In this document: positions 1 to 8,524 of the stretch, one piece after another
How positions within the stretch are numbered: position 1 is the stretch's first letter
Layout of the letters: every line of letters starts with the position of its first letter
Assembly (NCBI GenBank): GCA_014379065.1
Contig: JACMMM010000573.1
Span: 1 to 10,472, forward strand
DNA length: 10,472 bases
DNA from: Saprospiraceae bacterium
GTDB taxonomy: Bacteria > Bacteroidota > Bacteroidia > Chitinophagales > Saprospiraceae
Reading direction: 5' to 3'
The notes under the pieces: generated by a model
Seen by the model: only the letters and a program-made list of their open reading frames with translations
What the model was told of the DNA's origin: nothing
Databases searched by the model: none
Position numbers and translations under genes: made by a program

Positions 1-404
1 CAAGTTAACGAAAACAAGTCTTTCAGCGGGCAAAGATGCATGGCGAAGGAACTGACAATCAATGAATATTGTCCCGAAAGCCCTTCGCGTATCACGTCTT
101 TGAAAGAAAGCTGGAGGCAGGGCAGGCCCGTCTTCCGCTGGAACAATGCATGGGTAAATGGGTCGCAGCCTACAATGTCTTTTGCGCCGAGGCTTTGGAG
201 CACGCTGGCAACTTCGCCACCGCCTGCTGCAAAGTCAAGGATAGGGCTTGAACAGTCAAATCGCTCAAAATTGCGTTCCAGCAGGGCGCGGATTTCGGGC
301 AAATGCGGGTTTTCGTATTCGTCGGCAAATTCGCGGTAATAGCCTTCGGCTCCGTATTCGTCGTAAAGTGGGCGGATTTTGAGGGTGTGACTGTCAGTCA
401 TCAT
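1..404 (-). CDS. Class I SAM-dependent methyltransferase, N-terminal part (runs off left edge)
   Basis: Reading leftward from ATG at 404 (a second ATG follows directly), the frame stays open to the window edge and gives 134 residues. After a short N-terminal helix region there is a motif-I-like glycine-rich loop, ILDFAAGGGEV, around residues 55-65. This is followed by IVGCDPF near residues 77-83, where the acidic residue after beta-2 normally contacts the SAM ribose, and then SLIVSSFAMHL, matching the motif IV strand. The order and spacing fit a Rossmann-fold methyltransferase. The loop reads AAGGGE rather than the usual GxGxG, a tolerated variation. The acceptor substrate cannot be told, because the C-terminal half that usually defines it is missing. 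It starts 15 bp after the stop of the small antitoxin-like gene, so the two are probably co-transcribed. No separate promoter is visible in that gap. Confidence 0.8.
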   Translation of the reverse strand, partial: MMTDSHTLKIRPLYDEYGAEGYYREFADEYENPHLPEIRALLERNFERFDCSSPILDFAAGGGEVASVLQSLGAKDIVGCDPFTHALFQRKTGLPCLQLSFKDVIREGLSGQYSLIVSSFAMHLCPLKDLFSLT

Positions 405-419
405 AGTGGCCTTTACATT

Positions 420-680
420 TCAAGACCGTAATTGTATCTGCCATTGGGCCGCCTTCTGTGGTTTGTAAAAAGACTCAAATTCTTCGACTGTGAAAACCGT
501 GCAATTTTCACCTGAATCGGCTTCCGCAATGGATTGTTTGAGTTCTTCTGCATAGAGCGATCTAGGGCGCACCGAAATAACCACTTCGGCGCCTTCGCCA
601 TTTGCTTTCAGCAGGCTTTTGATTTTTTCAAAAAGGCTGCTGTCAAATTCAGAGGCTGGTATGGTGAAAATGGCTTGCAT
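420..680 (-). CDS. Small antitoxin-like protein (orphan, 86 aa)
   Basis: This 86-residue acidic protein begins MQAIFTIPASEFDSSLFEKI. It is followed by a short strand, AEVVISVRP, then a helix with EELKQSIAEADSGENCTVFT and finally VEEFESF. This layout (a beta strand, the EFD/SLFEKIK helix, a second strand, and a C-terminal 'sIxxxdxGxxxxFTxEEFE' segment) resembles small putative antitoxins found beside RelE/ParE-type toxins in cyanobacteria and Bacteroidota. That assignment rests on recalled pattern, not on a search. No toxin-sized frame follows: the next gene 15 bp downstream is a methyltransferase. The last 15 residues (YKPQKAAQWQIQLRS) do not look like the usual end of such proteins and may be a neutral extension or a trace of a lost partner. 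It is probably a real gene, given its coherent composition and tight spacing to the next gene; its function is uncertain. Confidence 0.6.
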   Translation of the reverse strand: MQAIFTIPASEFDSSLFEKIKSLLKANGEGAEVVISVRPRSLYAEELKQSIAEADSGENCTVFTVEEFESFYKPQKAAQWQIQLRS

Positions 681-738
681 AATTCAATGAATGGTTTGAA
701 GGACAATAAACCGCTTTGAATACTGTGGTTCATCTAGA

Positions 739-769
739 TAAAGGTACTAAATTGACAGCCATAATCCAA
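739..769 (-). promoter_or_regulatory. Candidate Bacteroidota-type promoter for the antitoxin-like gene and methyltransferase
   Basis: On the minus strand TACCTTTA (746-739) matches seven of eight positions of the Bacteroidota -7 element TAnnTTTG counting the free ones. A TTG lies 20 nt upstream (769-767), close to the usual -33 spacing. It sits between the MCE stop codon and the start at 680, with a leader of roughly 50 nt. One mismatch in the -7 box and the general AT-richness keep confidence low. Confidence 0.35.
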
Positions 770-772
770 GCA

Positions 773-1882
773 TTAACGCTTCAATTTCTTGCTATAGTCC
801 CGCTCAAGACTATCAACCAGAATTTGATACGCCGGGTCTTCAATGGGGTTCACGTATTGGGATTTGTTTTTACCAAAAAGTTTGAGCTTCACCGTGTTGT
901 AACGGCTCGGATGCATCCTGAGGTCCTGAAGCAGGAGTTGGAGATGGCGAGAACTGCTGACGAGGTTGTTGTAAAGTTCTTCGTCGGTAAGGGCTTTTCC
1001 CATGAGTCCCTTGCCGCGCACAAGGTTTTGGGCGAGCGTGTCCACCCGGCTGAGCGTACCAGTAGTAGTGGCGAGCGTGCCGCGCAGGGCCCGGAGCGAG
1101 AGGGTCACGGAATCAATCGCACTGGCAGCCTTTTTTGAAGTCTGGTCTAAACCAGCGTCTTTGAGTTGTTGGCTCAGTGCCGCAAGGTTGGCAATGGCAT
1201 CGCTGATGTTCTTGTCATTGGCTTTAATCGTGCCGCTGAGCGAGGCAAAATTTCCGGTGATGGTCCTGATACTTTGCTCATTAAGCGCAAGGATTTGGTT
1301 GAGGCGGTTGGTCATCACTTCAATGTTCAGCAGCGAATGATCCAGCGCGTTGAGGGCACTGGCCATACCGTTTGGGTTTGCACGCGCAAGGGACTCAATA
1401 TTGATCGAAAGCCCCATTTTCAGCCGGTCTGTATATATGTCGAAATCTGATGGGTCACCTAAAAGGCTTTGAATGAGCGACTTGGATCCCGCTGTCAGAT
1501 AATCGCCGCTTTCTGCGCAATCTCCTTCACAAGGGTGCGGAATAATAATTTCGACTGCCTTGCCGCCCATTAGGCTCATGCCGATGATGGTGGCAATGGC
1601 GTCTTTGGGAATATCAACCCCTCCCTCAATATTGATCACGGTAATGATGGTTTTGTCATCGCTTGGATCAATATACATTTTTTTGACCATGCCAACTTGG
1701 AAGCCCTGAATGAATACCGGACTGGAGGGCCGTAATTGATCCACGTTGTTGTACTTAACGTAGAACGTCTTGGAGGTGGTTAAGACATTCTGACCTTTCA
1801 GGAATTTGAAGCCCCAAAATCCAAGCGCGAGGGCCGCAATAGCAAGAAGGGCGATTTTGATTTCGTTTCTGATTTTGAACAT
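773..1882 (-). CDS. MCE/MlaD-family phospholipid transport substrate-binding protein
   Basis: A 369-residue protein with one N-terminal membrane segment (about residues 9-28, ALLAIAALALGFWGF) and a single MCE domain at about 38-116. The domain shows the family signature VFIQGFQVGMVKKM (56-69), where glycine and valine define the central turn, and MGGKAVEI (105-112). After it comes a long helical region rich in Leu, Asn and Ser (about 150-315), which in MlaD relatives builds a needle or hexameric barrel, and a basic tail ending KKLKR. Established role: MCE proteins form hexamers in the inner membrane/periplasm and work with an MlaE permease and MlaF ATPase to move lipids between membranes. Neither partner is in this window. 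It lies 66 bp downstream of the amidase in the same direction, an arrangement I recall as common in Bacteroidota. The ATG at 1882 leaves a signal anchor of normal length. No Shine-Dalgarno sequence is apparent, which is usual for the phylum. Confidence 0.88.
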   Translation of the reverse strand: MFKIRNEIKIALLAIAALALGFWGFKFLKGQNVLTTSKTFYVKYNNVDQLRPSSPVFIQGFQVGMVKKMYIDPSDDKTIITVINIEGGVDIPKDAIATIIGMSLMGGKAVEIIIPHPCEGDCAESGDYLTAGSKSLIQSLLGDPSDFDIYTDRLKMGLSINIESLARANPNGMASALNALDHSLLNIEVMTNRLNQILALNEQSIRTITGNFASLSGTIKANDKNISDAIANLAALSQQLKDAGLDQTSKKAASAIDSVTLSLRALRGTLATTTGTLSRVDTLAQNLVRGKGLMGKALTDEELYNNLVSSSRHLQLLLQDLRMHPSRYNTVKLKLFGKNKSQYVNPIEDPAYQILVDSLERDYSKKLKR

Positions 1883-1890
1883 TTTTGTTG

Positions 1891-1940
1891 GGATATTCGG
1901 ATATTGGATATTGGATGTTGGACTTTGGACACTGGACTTT
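1891..1940. repeat. Degenerate heptanucleotide repeat array (GGAyaTT type)
   Basis: On the plus strand ggatatt (1891-1897) is followed after one extra base by six contiguous 7-mers: ggatatt, ggatatt, ggatgtt, ggacttt, ggacact, ggacttt (1899-1940). The invariant GGA recurs every 7 nt. The array fills most of the 66-bp gap between the amidase stop and the MCE start, ending 8 bp from the MCE ATG, so it would be transcribed in the leader of the MCE message. Just after it, ggac-ttt-gtcc (1934-1944) could form a tiny hairpin. Confidence 0.8.
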
Positions 1941-1948
1941 GTCCAACG

Positions 1949-3310
<1,362 letters not shown>

Positions 3311-3336
3311 AAATTGATCCGTCTAAAAAAAGACCA

Positions 3337-6048
3337 GTGCAAAAATTTCACTGCAAATATCGGCATTTCTTCCAAATTGCTTGCCTGCTCTTATGCGGCC
3401 CTGTCTGGGCGCAAATACCCGACTCCATCCCGGCCCTGGATTCGCTCCCCCTTGTCACCTTCCGAGATTCAGCAACAGTAGACCTTACCAAGCTCAAAAT
3501 CAGTAGTGACGCACTTGATGACGTGGTAGAATATGCCGCCGAGGACTCTATGTGGTTTGACGTAAAAAACAGGCAAGTACACCTGTATGGAGGGGCAACC
3601 GTCAAATATACTTCCTTGAATATCAAGGCCGGATACATCCTTTTGGACTACGCACACAACGAAATCTCCGCACAACAATTTGCCGATAGCACCGGTCAAT
3701 TGGTTGGGCTGCCCGATTTTAAAGATGGAGAACAAGCATTCACTTCCAGTAAACTTCGTTACAATTTTAAGACCAAAAAAGGCATCATCTACGATGCCCG
3801 AACCCAACAAGAAGACCTTTATGTGTTGGGCGAACGGGCCAAATTTATCAGTGGCATATCCGCTGACACGACCAAAAAAGTCCGAAATACCATCTACAAC
3901 CAAGACGCGTTGGTCACGACTTGCGACGCTCCTCACCCGCACTATGGTATCCGTACCAACAAATTAAAAGTCATTCAGGACAAACTCGTGGTCACGGGAC
4001 TTTCAAATCTCGAGATCGGCGGCATCCCCACCCCCCTCGTCATCCCGTTTGGTTTTTTCCCTATCACCAAAACACGTAAAGCAGGCCTCATCATCCCCAA
4101 GGATTTTGACTTTCGCTCCGTAGAAGGCTTTGGTATTGAGGGCATTGGTTGGTATCAGCCCCTTTCAGAGCACATGGACGCGACGCTGCTTTTCAGGGCA
4201 TTCACAGGCGGCACCTGGGGGGTAACGGCCAATTCGCGCTACAATTATCGTTACCGGAACAGCGGCAACTTCAACCTGAATTACAACAATCGTGTCACCG
4301 AAAACGCAAAGGCTGAAAGGGAATCGGCCAAGTCCTTCGGCCTCCAATGGACGCACACGCAAGACCCCAAAGCCCACCCCTCCCGGCGATTCAGCGGCTC
4401 TGTAAACATCCAGACCAACCGTGACCAACAGCGAAATCAAAATGACTATCAAAGCGTATTCGAAAACCAATTGAGTTCCAACCTTTCTTACTCCAAAACT
4501 TTCCCCGGAAAGCCCTATCAATACAGCATCGGATTAAGCCACTCCCAGAATACGACAGACCGCACCATGCGCATCACGCTGCCCACGGCACAATTTACCA
4601 TGCAGCGCGTTTTCCCCTTCAAACGGAAAATTCAGGTCGGTGAGGAACGCTGGTATGAAAAATTATCGGTCAATTATTTAGCCAAACTCGACAATTCCAT
4701 TCAAACCGTTGACACCCTTTTGTTCGAAAAAGAAACCCTCGAAAGCGCTCGAATGGGCATCCAGCACCAGGCCAGCACTGACTACGTTTTCAAACTTTTC
4801 AAGTACATCAACATCACGCCCAGCCTTCGATACGAGGAAAACTGGTATCCTTATATCATTGACAAACATTTGATAGACTCTACCATATTGGTATATGATT
4901 CCACCTTCCAAAACGGAGAATTCATAGAGCGAAAAGTAAACGAGTCAAAATCGAAGTATGGCGTACTGGAAACCACACGCAACTGGGGCTTCTATTCCTT
5001 CCGCAAATACGATGCCGGCATTTCGGCCAGCACCTCGCTGTTCCTCACGCACAAAGCCAAGCGCAAAAAAGCCTGGTTCCAAGGTATCCGCCACAAGATG
5101 AGCCCTACCGTGAGCACGGGCTTTGGCCCCGATTTTAGCAAACAACAAGACCGTTATTTCAAATCCTATTACACCGACAACCGCCCGGGAAAAGGCGACA
5201 CGCTCCTTTATGGCATTTATGATGATGGATACTACAGCAAACCAACCCTCGGCAAACGAGAGGTAAGCATCGGGTACAGCGTCAGCAACGTACTGGAATT
5301 CAAATATTATTCAGCCAAACGAGACTCGGTTTTCAAAAAACGCATCTTCGATGGGCTCAACTTCTCGGGCTCCTTCACGCCCTCCCGCGATTCCTTGAAA
5401 TGGAGCACCGTAAGCACAGGCGGCCTTTTCCGCCTTTTCAAAGGCATCTCCAATCTGACTTGGAACGTCACCTTCGATCCCTACATCGCAGACGCTAAAG
5501 GCAACAGAATCAACAAGTTTACGATAGATGAAAAAAAGAAACTGGTGCGTACCACCCAGTTCGGAGTTGCCCTCAACACAGGCTTTCAAGTAAAGCAGCT
5601 GCGCGATATGTTTGCTAAAAATGGGAAAAGTAGCGATCCCACCAAGCCCAGCTCCAGCGGCCCAAAAAAACCAAAAGACGACCTGTTGAGCATGTTTGAC
5701 AATTTTCGGGTGGATCACCGCATCTCGTTCACACGTCAACTCATCCCCACCGGGTATGGCACAGCCCGCGACACCTTTAGCATCGGCACCAACAGCCTGA
5801 ATTTTTCCGGCAGTGTGCCGCTCTCTTCCAAGTGGAGCCTTGATGTGGACAACATCAGCTACAATTTTATCTCCAAAAGCCTGGTCTATCCCTCTTTTGG
5901 CTTCACCCGCGACCTTCACTGCTGGTCACTCAGTTTCCGTTGGCAGCCCGACCGGGGCACCTACGAGTTCTTTCTGGGCGTGAAGCCCGGCACGCTTGAC
6001 TTTGTGAAAGTGCCGTATCGGAAAAATATTTATGACGCGCAATTATGA
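3337..6048 (+). CDS. lptD: LPS assembly outer-membrane protein LptD (Bacteroidota type)
   Basis: A 903-residue outer-membrane protein that receives lipopolysaccharide from the periplasmic Lpt bridge and inserts it in the outer leaflet. Residues 1-26 form a signal peptide (FFQIACLLLCGPVWAQ). About 55-215 is the OstA/LptA-like beta-jellyroll, with alternating strands such as VHLYGGATVKYTSLNIKAGY. The segment TTCDAPHPHYGIRTNKLKVI (194-213) is characteristic of this family. From about 225 to the end a large barrel shows alternating aromatic and polar strands (for example SRYNYRYRNSGNFNLNYN). A Ser/Pro/Lys-rich stretch before LLSMFDNF, roughly residues 764-790, is likely a surface or periplasmic loop. 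The start is a GTG at 3337: a stop in the same frame lies at 3310-3312, and the first in-frame ATG (3550) would remove the signal peptide. Length is normal for the phylum and no truncation is seen. No lptE is nearby. Confidence 0.9.
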   Translation: MQKFHCKYRHFFQIACLLLCGPVWAQIPDSIPALDSLPLVTFRDSATVDLTKLKISSDALDDVVEYAAEDSMWFDVKNRQVHLYGGATVKYTSLNIKAGYILLDYAHNEISAQQFADSTGQLVGLPDFKDGEQAFTSSKLRYNFKTKKGIIYDARTQQEDLYVLGERAKFISGISADTTKKVRNTIYNQDALVTTCDAPHPHYGIRTNKLKVIQDKLVVTGLSNLEIGGIPTPLVIPFGFFPITKTRKAGLIIPKDFDFRSVEGFGIEGIGWYQPLSEHMDATLLFRAFTGGTWGVTANSRYNYRYRNSGNFNLNYNNRVTENAKAERESAKSFGLQWTHTQDPKAHPSRRFSGSVNIQTNRDQQRNQNDYQSVFENQLSSNLSYSKTFPGKPYQYSIGLSHSQNTTDRTMRITLPTAQFTMQRVFPFKRKIQVGEERWYEKLSVNYLAKLDNSIQTVDTLLFEKETLESARMGIQHQASTDYVFKLFKYINITPSLRYEENWYPYIIDKHLIDSTILVYDSTFQNGEFIERKVNESKSKYGVLETTRNWGFYSFRKYDAGISASTSLFLTHKAKRKKAWFQGIRHKMSPTVSTGFGPDFSKQQDRYFKSYYTDNRPGKGDTLLYGIYDDGYYSKPTLGKREVSIGYSVSNVLEFKYYSAKRDSVFKKRIFDGLNFSGSFTPSRDSLKWSTVSTGGLFRLFKGISNLTWNVTFDPYIADAKGNRINKFTIDEKKKLVRTTQFGVALNTGFQVKQLRDMFAKNGKSSDPTKPSSSGPKKPKDDLLSMFDNFRVDHRISFTRQLIPTGYGTARDTFSIGTNSLNFSGSVPLSSKWSLDVDNISYNFISKSLVYPSFGFTRDLHCWSLSFRWQPDRGTYEFFLGVKPGTLDFVKVPYRKNIYDAQL

Positions 6049-6121
6049 TGGTGGGCAGATGAGTCCCAAAATTTTGCAACAATTAAAATACGGGATGAAA
6101 TTTAATTGACCCCACGGCTGG

Positions 6122-6310
6122 ACGGAATGTTTGATTAGGCCAGCCGCAGCGCGGCTAAACGTCGGTAGAAATGAAGTGTTGAGTAGATCTGTAAGGTGCG
6201 GAGCACCGCAACACCTGCCAAAAGTTCCGGTGCTCCGCACCTTAACACCTATTTAGCCACCTGATTTCTACCGACATTCCGCCGCGCTGCGGCTTTTCTA
6301 AACCTTCCGT
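6122..6310. repeat. Nested inverted-repeat element (about 189 bp, MITE-like)
   Basis: The ends are acggaatgttt (6122-6132) and aaaccttccgt (6300-6310), an 11-bp inverted pair with one mismatch. Inside, 6143-6172 and 6264-6293 are 30-bp inverted arms that share gccgcagcgcggc and gtcggtagaaat around a five-base mismatch. A third pair is centred further in (6192-6208 with 6228-6244). Each arm also contains its own small hairpin (GCCGC-agc-GCGGC). There is no coding capacity and I see no clear target-site duplication. This layout fits a non-autonomous or REP-like interspersed repeat. Its copy number elsewhere is unknown. Confidence 0.65.
6192..6244. repeat. Perfect 17-bp inverted repeat at the centre of the element
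   Basis: taaggtgcggagcaccg (6192-6208) is exactly reverse-complementary to cggtgctccgcacctta (6228-6244), with a 19-nt loop. Each arm also has an internal GGTGC-gga-GCACC hairpin. No T-run follows on either strand, so a rho-independent terminator role is not supported. Confidence 0.9.
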
Positions 6311-6400
6311 ACACCCCTAGCAAGGACGCCAACAACGGAATCCCCGTTAAAAATAGCCACCTTCTCCCATCCCATGAATATCCATTTTAACAAATTTATC

Positions 6401-6408
6401 TACTTTTG
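6401..6408 (+). promoter_or_regulatory. Bacteroidota -7 promoter element for the OmpA-family gene
   Basis: TACTTTTG fits the Bacteroidota consensus TAnnTTTG at every fixed position. It lies 52 bp before the ATG at 6460, giving a leader near 45 nt. The region upstream is AT-rich but has no good TTG at the -33 position. The match argues against a longer coding frame that would begin at the TTG inside this box. Confidence 0.6.
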
Positions 6409-6459
6409 TCGGGTGGTATAAAACCACTGATAACCATAATATTTCACCTAAAGATTTCC

Positions 6460-8433
6460 ATGATGACTAAACTCTCCGCTTTCGTTTTTTGTGCGCTCCT
6501 GTTTAGCGCCATTTCGCTTTCTGCACAAGTCAAAAAGGGCTTTAAATTGTTGGATAAAAAGGAATACGATAAAGCCTTTGCGTGTTTTCAAAAAGACGCG
6601 AACTCCCCGGACAAAAGCATTGCAGCCGGATATGGCAGCTTGAAGGCGGCGGCCGGGGCAAGCGAAAGAAGCAGTTGGATAGAAGCCTTGGGCGGATATG
6701 AAAAAACGCTCAAAGACTATAATGCTGCCGACAAGAAAGCACAAAAGAAACTGCTCAGCGAATACAAAATCACCAAAAGTGCCATCGAACAGGCTTACAA
6801 TAACCTTTTTAGCAAAACCCTGGTTTCCATAGAAAAAAGCAAAAGTCCAGGCGCAATTCGCGATTCCTTTGTGGAGGCAGCGACTGTCATACCAAAACAA
6901 TACAAAGGCCGGTTCAATAAGTTGATGATCCTGCAAAGCAGCCCTATTGCCGCCCCACGCGAAAAGATGGATGTGAGCAAGAAAAGCAATAAAAAGCCAG
7001 TCTATGTGGAAAGAACGCCCCCCGCAGGTTCGAAGCTGGAGGTTGTAAAAGGCATCAACACGAAGGGGTCTGAGTCTATTCCAGTGTTGTCCTCAGACGG
7101 GAAGATCATGTATTTTGTGGGCTCTTCCCGCGACGACAATTTTGCGGGCGAAGATGTTTTTTACACCGAGCGCAACGCAGACGGCTCCTGGACAGAACCA
7201 AAATTGGAAGAGTTTTTAAGCGGTTACTCCAACGAAGCCGTCATGTCCATATCTGCCGACGGGAACAACTTGATACTGTTCATCAGCGGCGAGCCACACC
7301 TTTCGACGCGCACCGTCACGGGATGGTCAGAACCTGCGCGCATTGTACTCCAAAAGAAATTCGATTGGGTCTGCATGGCCAACATCACGCGCAATGGCGA
7401 AGCGCTGATTTTCGAGGCCAAAGAAACCGCATCAAGCGATATTGACCTCTACATCGCGCTCCGCAAAAAAAATGGTGGCTGGGATATGCCCTTTGAAATC
7501 GGCAGCCCCCTGAACACAAACTCCGACGAGCGAACTCCATTCTTGCACAGCGATTTCAAAACCCTCTACTTCAGTTCCAGCGGCCACGGCGGGCAGGGCA
7601 GTTTAGATGTTTTCAAAACCACCCGCTTGGACGACACTTGGAAAAATTGGTCGCCTCCCGAAAATCTCGGCAAGGGGGTCAATACCCCAAAAGATGAGTA
7701 TGGATTCTGCATCCCGCCCTCTGGGAATGTGGCCTATTTGGCCACTCGTATTGACGGGTTGCATGACCTGGATATCATGCGCATCCCGCTCGACTCTGCT
7801 GCACAACCCGACGCGCAGGTCATTATTACAGGAACATTGATGGATGGAAGTGGCAAAACCATGAGCGGCGAAATCATCGTCGAAGATGCCGATTCCAAAA
7901 AGGTCGTGCAAACCGTGGCCACCCGGCCCGATGGCAAATATTCGTTTTCAGTCTCAAAAACTGCCAAAATCAATTATTACGCAACAGGAGACAGCCTCAT
8001 TTCAACAAAAAAAACCTTCGTAGATGCCTCTACCTACAAAAACGAGGTGGCAGAAGAAAAGGTAGCGATTGTGACCGTAAAAGAAGCAGAGCAAGAACAT
8101 ACAAGTATCGAACTCAGCCTGTTCTTTGATTTTGCCAAATACGACCTGCGCCCAGATGGGAAAAGCGAACTACAGCGCATTTACGCCGACATCAAAGGAT
8201 ACAATTGGGCCATCGAAATTGGAGGTCACACCGATAATGTCGGCACCGAACAAAGCAATCTGGAACTTTCCACGCGCCGCGCACAGGCTGTGCGCGACTT
8301 TTTCGTGGAGCAAGGATACCCGGCAGAAAAAATCTCCTTTAAAGGGTATGGCCAGTCTAAGCCTTTAGACGTAAATGATACAGAATCTGGCAGGGCTAAG
8401 AATCGGCGGGTGGAGATTAAAGTGAAAAAATAA
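6460..8433 (+). CDS. OmpA-family protein with TPR-like, beta-propeller, CRD-like and OmpA C-terminal domains (PorE-like)
   Basis: About 657 residues (numbers below count from the second ATG, 6463). A signal peptide ends near SAISLSA-Q (residue 21). Residues 25-155 are helical and TPR-like (LLDKKEYDKAFACFQ). Residues 200-445 hold PD40/WD40-like propeller blades, for example SDGKIMYF, DERTPFLHSDFKTLYFSS and DEYGFCIPPSGNVAYLAT. A carboxypeptidase-regulatory-like domain lies at about 452-520 (ITGTLMDGSGKTMSGEIIVE). The OmpA C-terminal domain is at 549-656: GGHTDNVG carries D591 and LSTRRA carries R606, the pair that binds diaminopimelate in peptidoglycan. The four-domain order and length match PorE of the T9SS of Porphyromonas gingivalis, but many Bacteroidota OmpA proteins share the order. 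PorE is a lipoprotein; here no cysteine follows the signal peptide, so this protein is probably not lipidated. The codons before 6460 overlap a promoter box and spoil the signal peptide, so the start is placed at the ATG pair. Confidence 0.88.
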   Translation: MMTKLSAFVFCALLFSAISLSAQVKKGFKLLDKKEYDKAFACFQKDANSPDKSIAAGYGSLKAAAGASERSSWIEALGGYEKTLKDYNAADKKAQKKLLSEYKITKSAIEQAYNNLFSKTLVSIEKSKSPGAIRDSFVEAATVIPKQYKGRFNKLMILQSSPIAAPREKMDVSKKSNKKPVYVERTPPAGSKLEVVKGINTKGSESIPVLSSDGKIMYFVGSSRDDNFAGEDVFYTERNADGSWTEPKLEEFLSGYSNEAVMSISADGNNLILFISGEPHLSTRTVTGWSEPARIVLQKKFDWVCMANITRNGEALIFEAKETASSDIDLYIALRKKNGGWDMPFEIGSPLNTNSDERTPFLHSDFKTLYFSSSGHGGQGSLDVFKTTRLDDTWKNWSPPENLGKGVNTPKDEYGFCIPPSGNVAYLATRIDGLHDLDIMRIPLDSAAQPDAQVIITGTLMDGSGKTMSGEIIVEDADSKKVVQTVATRPDGKYSFSVSKTAKINYYATGDSLISTKKTFVDASTYKNEVAEEKVAIVTVKEAEQEHTSIELSLFFDFAKYDLRPDGKSELQRIYADIKGYNWAIEIGGHTDNVGTEQSNLELSTRRAQAVRDFFVEQGYPAEKISFKGYGQSKPLDVNDTESGRAKNRRVEIKVKK

Positions 8434-8438
8434 AAACT

Positions 8439-8524
8439 GTACCGGCGGCTTTAGCCGCAGGATTATCCTTAAAGATAAATTCCACACTTCTCCTTAAGAA
8501 TCCTGCGACTAAAGTCGCCGGTAC
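8439..8524. repeat. Composite palindrome between convergent genes, possible bidirectional terminator
   Basis: Two 26-bp arms, 8439-8464 and 8499-8524, are inverted copies with two differences. Each arm also folds alone: GCGGCT-tt-AGCCGC in the left one and GCGACT-aa-AGTCGC in the right one. The two differences are compensatory within each small hairpin (G-C on the left, A-T on the right). The left arm begins 6 bp after the OmpA-gene stop, and the right arm ends on the last base of the DUF1501 stop codon. Lack of a long T-run leaves a terminator role unproven. Confidence 0.85.

Larger units (their letters stand above)
6049..6459. other. Intergenic region of 411 bp between lptD and the OmpA-family gene
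   Basis: It contains, left to right: a weak AT-rich hairpin (caattaaa at 6080-6087 with tttaattg at 6101-6108) that might help end lptD transcription although no T-run follows; the nested inverted-repeat element at 6122-6310; about 90 bp without recognisable structure; and the promoter element at 6401-6408 followed by a leader of about 45 nt. No protein-coding frame here looks real. Confidence 0.7.

Noticed and set aside
40..339. 99-residue plus-strand frame at the left edge
   Set aside because: The minus strand here reads through as a methyltransferase with SAM-binding motifs; the plus-strand frame is its shadow.
716..1138. 140-residue plus-strand frame opposite the MCE gene
   Set aside because: The opposite strand carries a full-length MCE protein with signature motifs; this frame has none.
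3469..3942. 157-residue minus-strand frame opposite the LptD jellyroll
   Set aside because: It overlaps the most conserved part of LptD and shows no recognisable domain or start context.
5311..5919. 202-residue open frame on the minus strand inside lptD
   Set aside because: It is antisense to a conserved barrel with clear family features; the translation is rich in Gly/Ala/Val without domain pattern, a codon-bias shadow.
6192..6244. Rho-independent terminator of lptD
   Set aside because: The stem is strong but 144 bp past the stop, lacks a T-run on either strand, and is nested in a larger inverted-repeat element.
6406..6459. Upstream TTG start that would lengthen the OmpA-family protein by 18 residues
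   Set aside because: The TTG lies within a consensus -7 promoter box, and the extra residues would bury the signal peptide.
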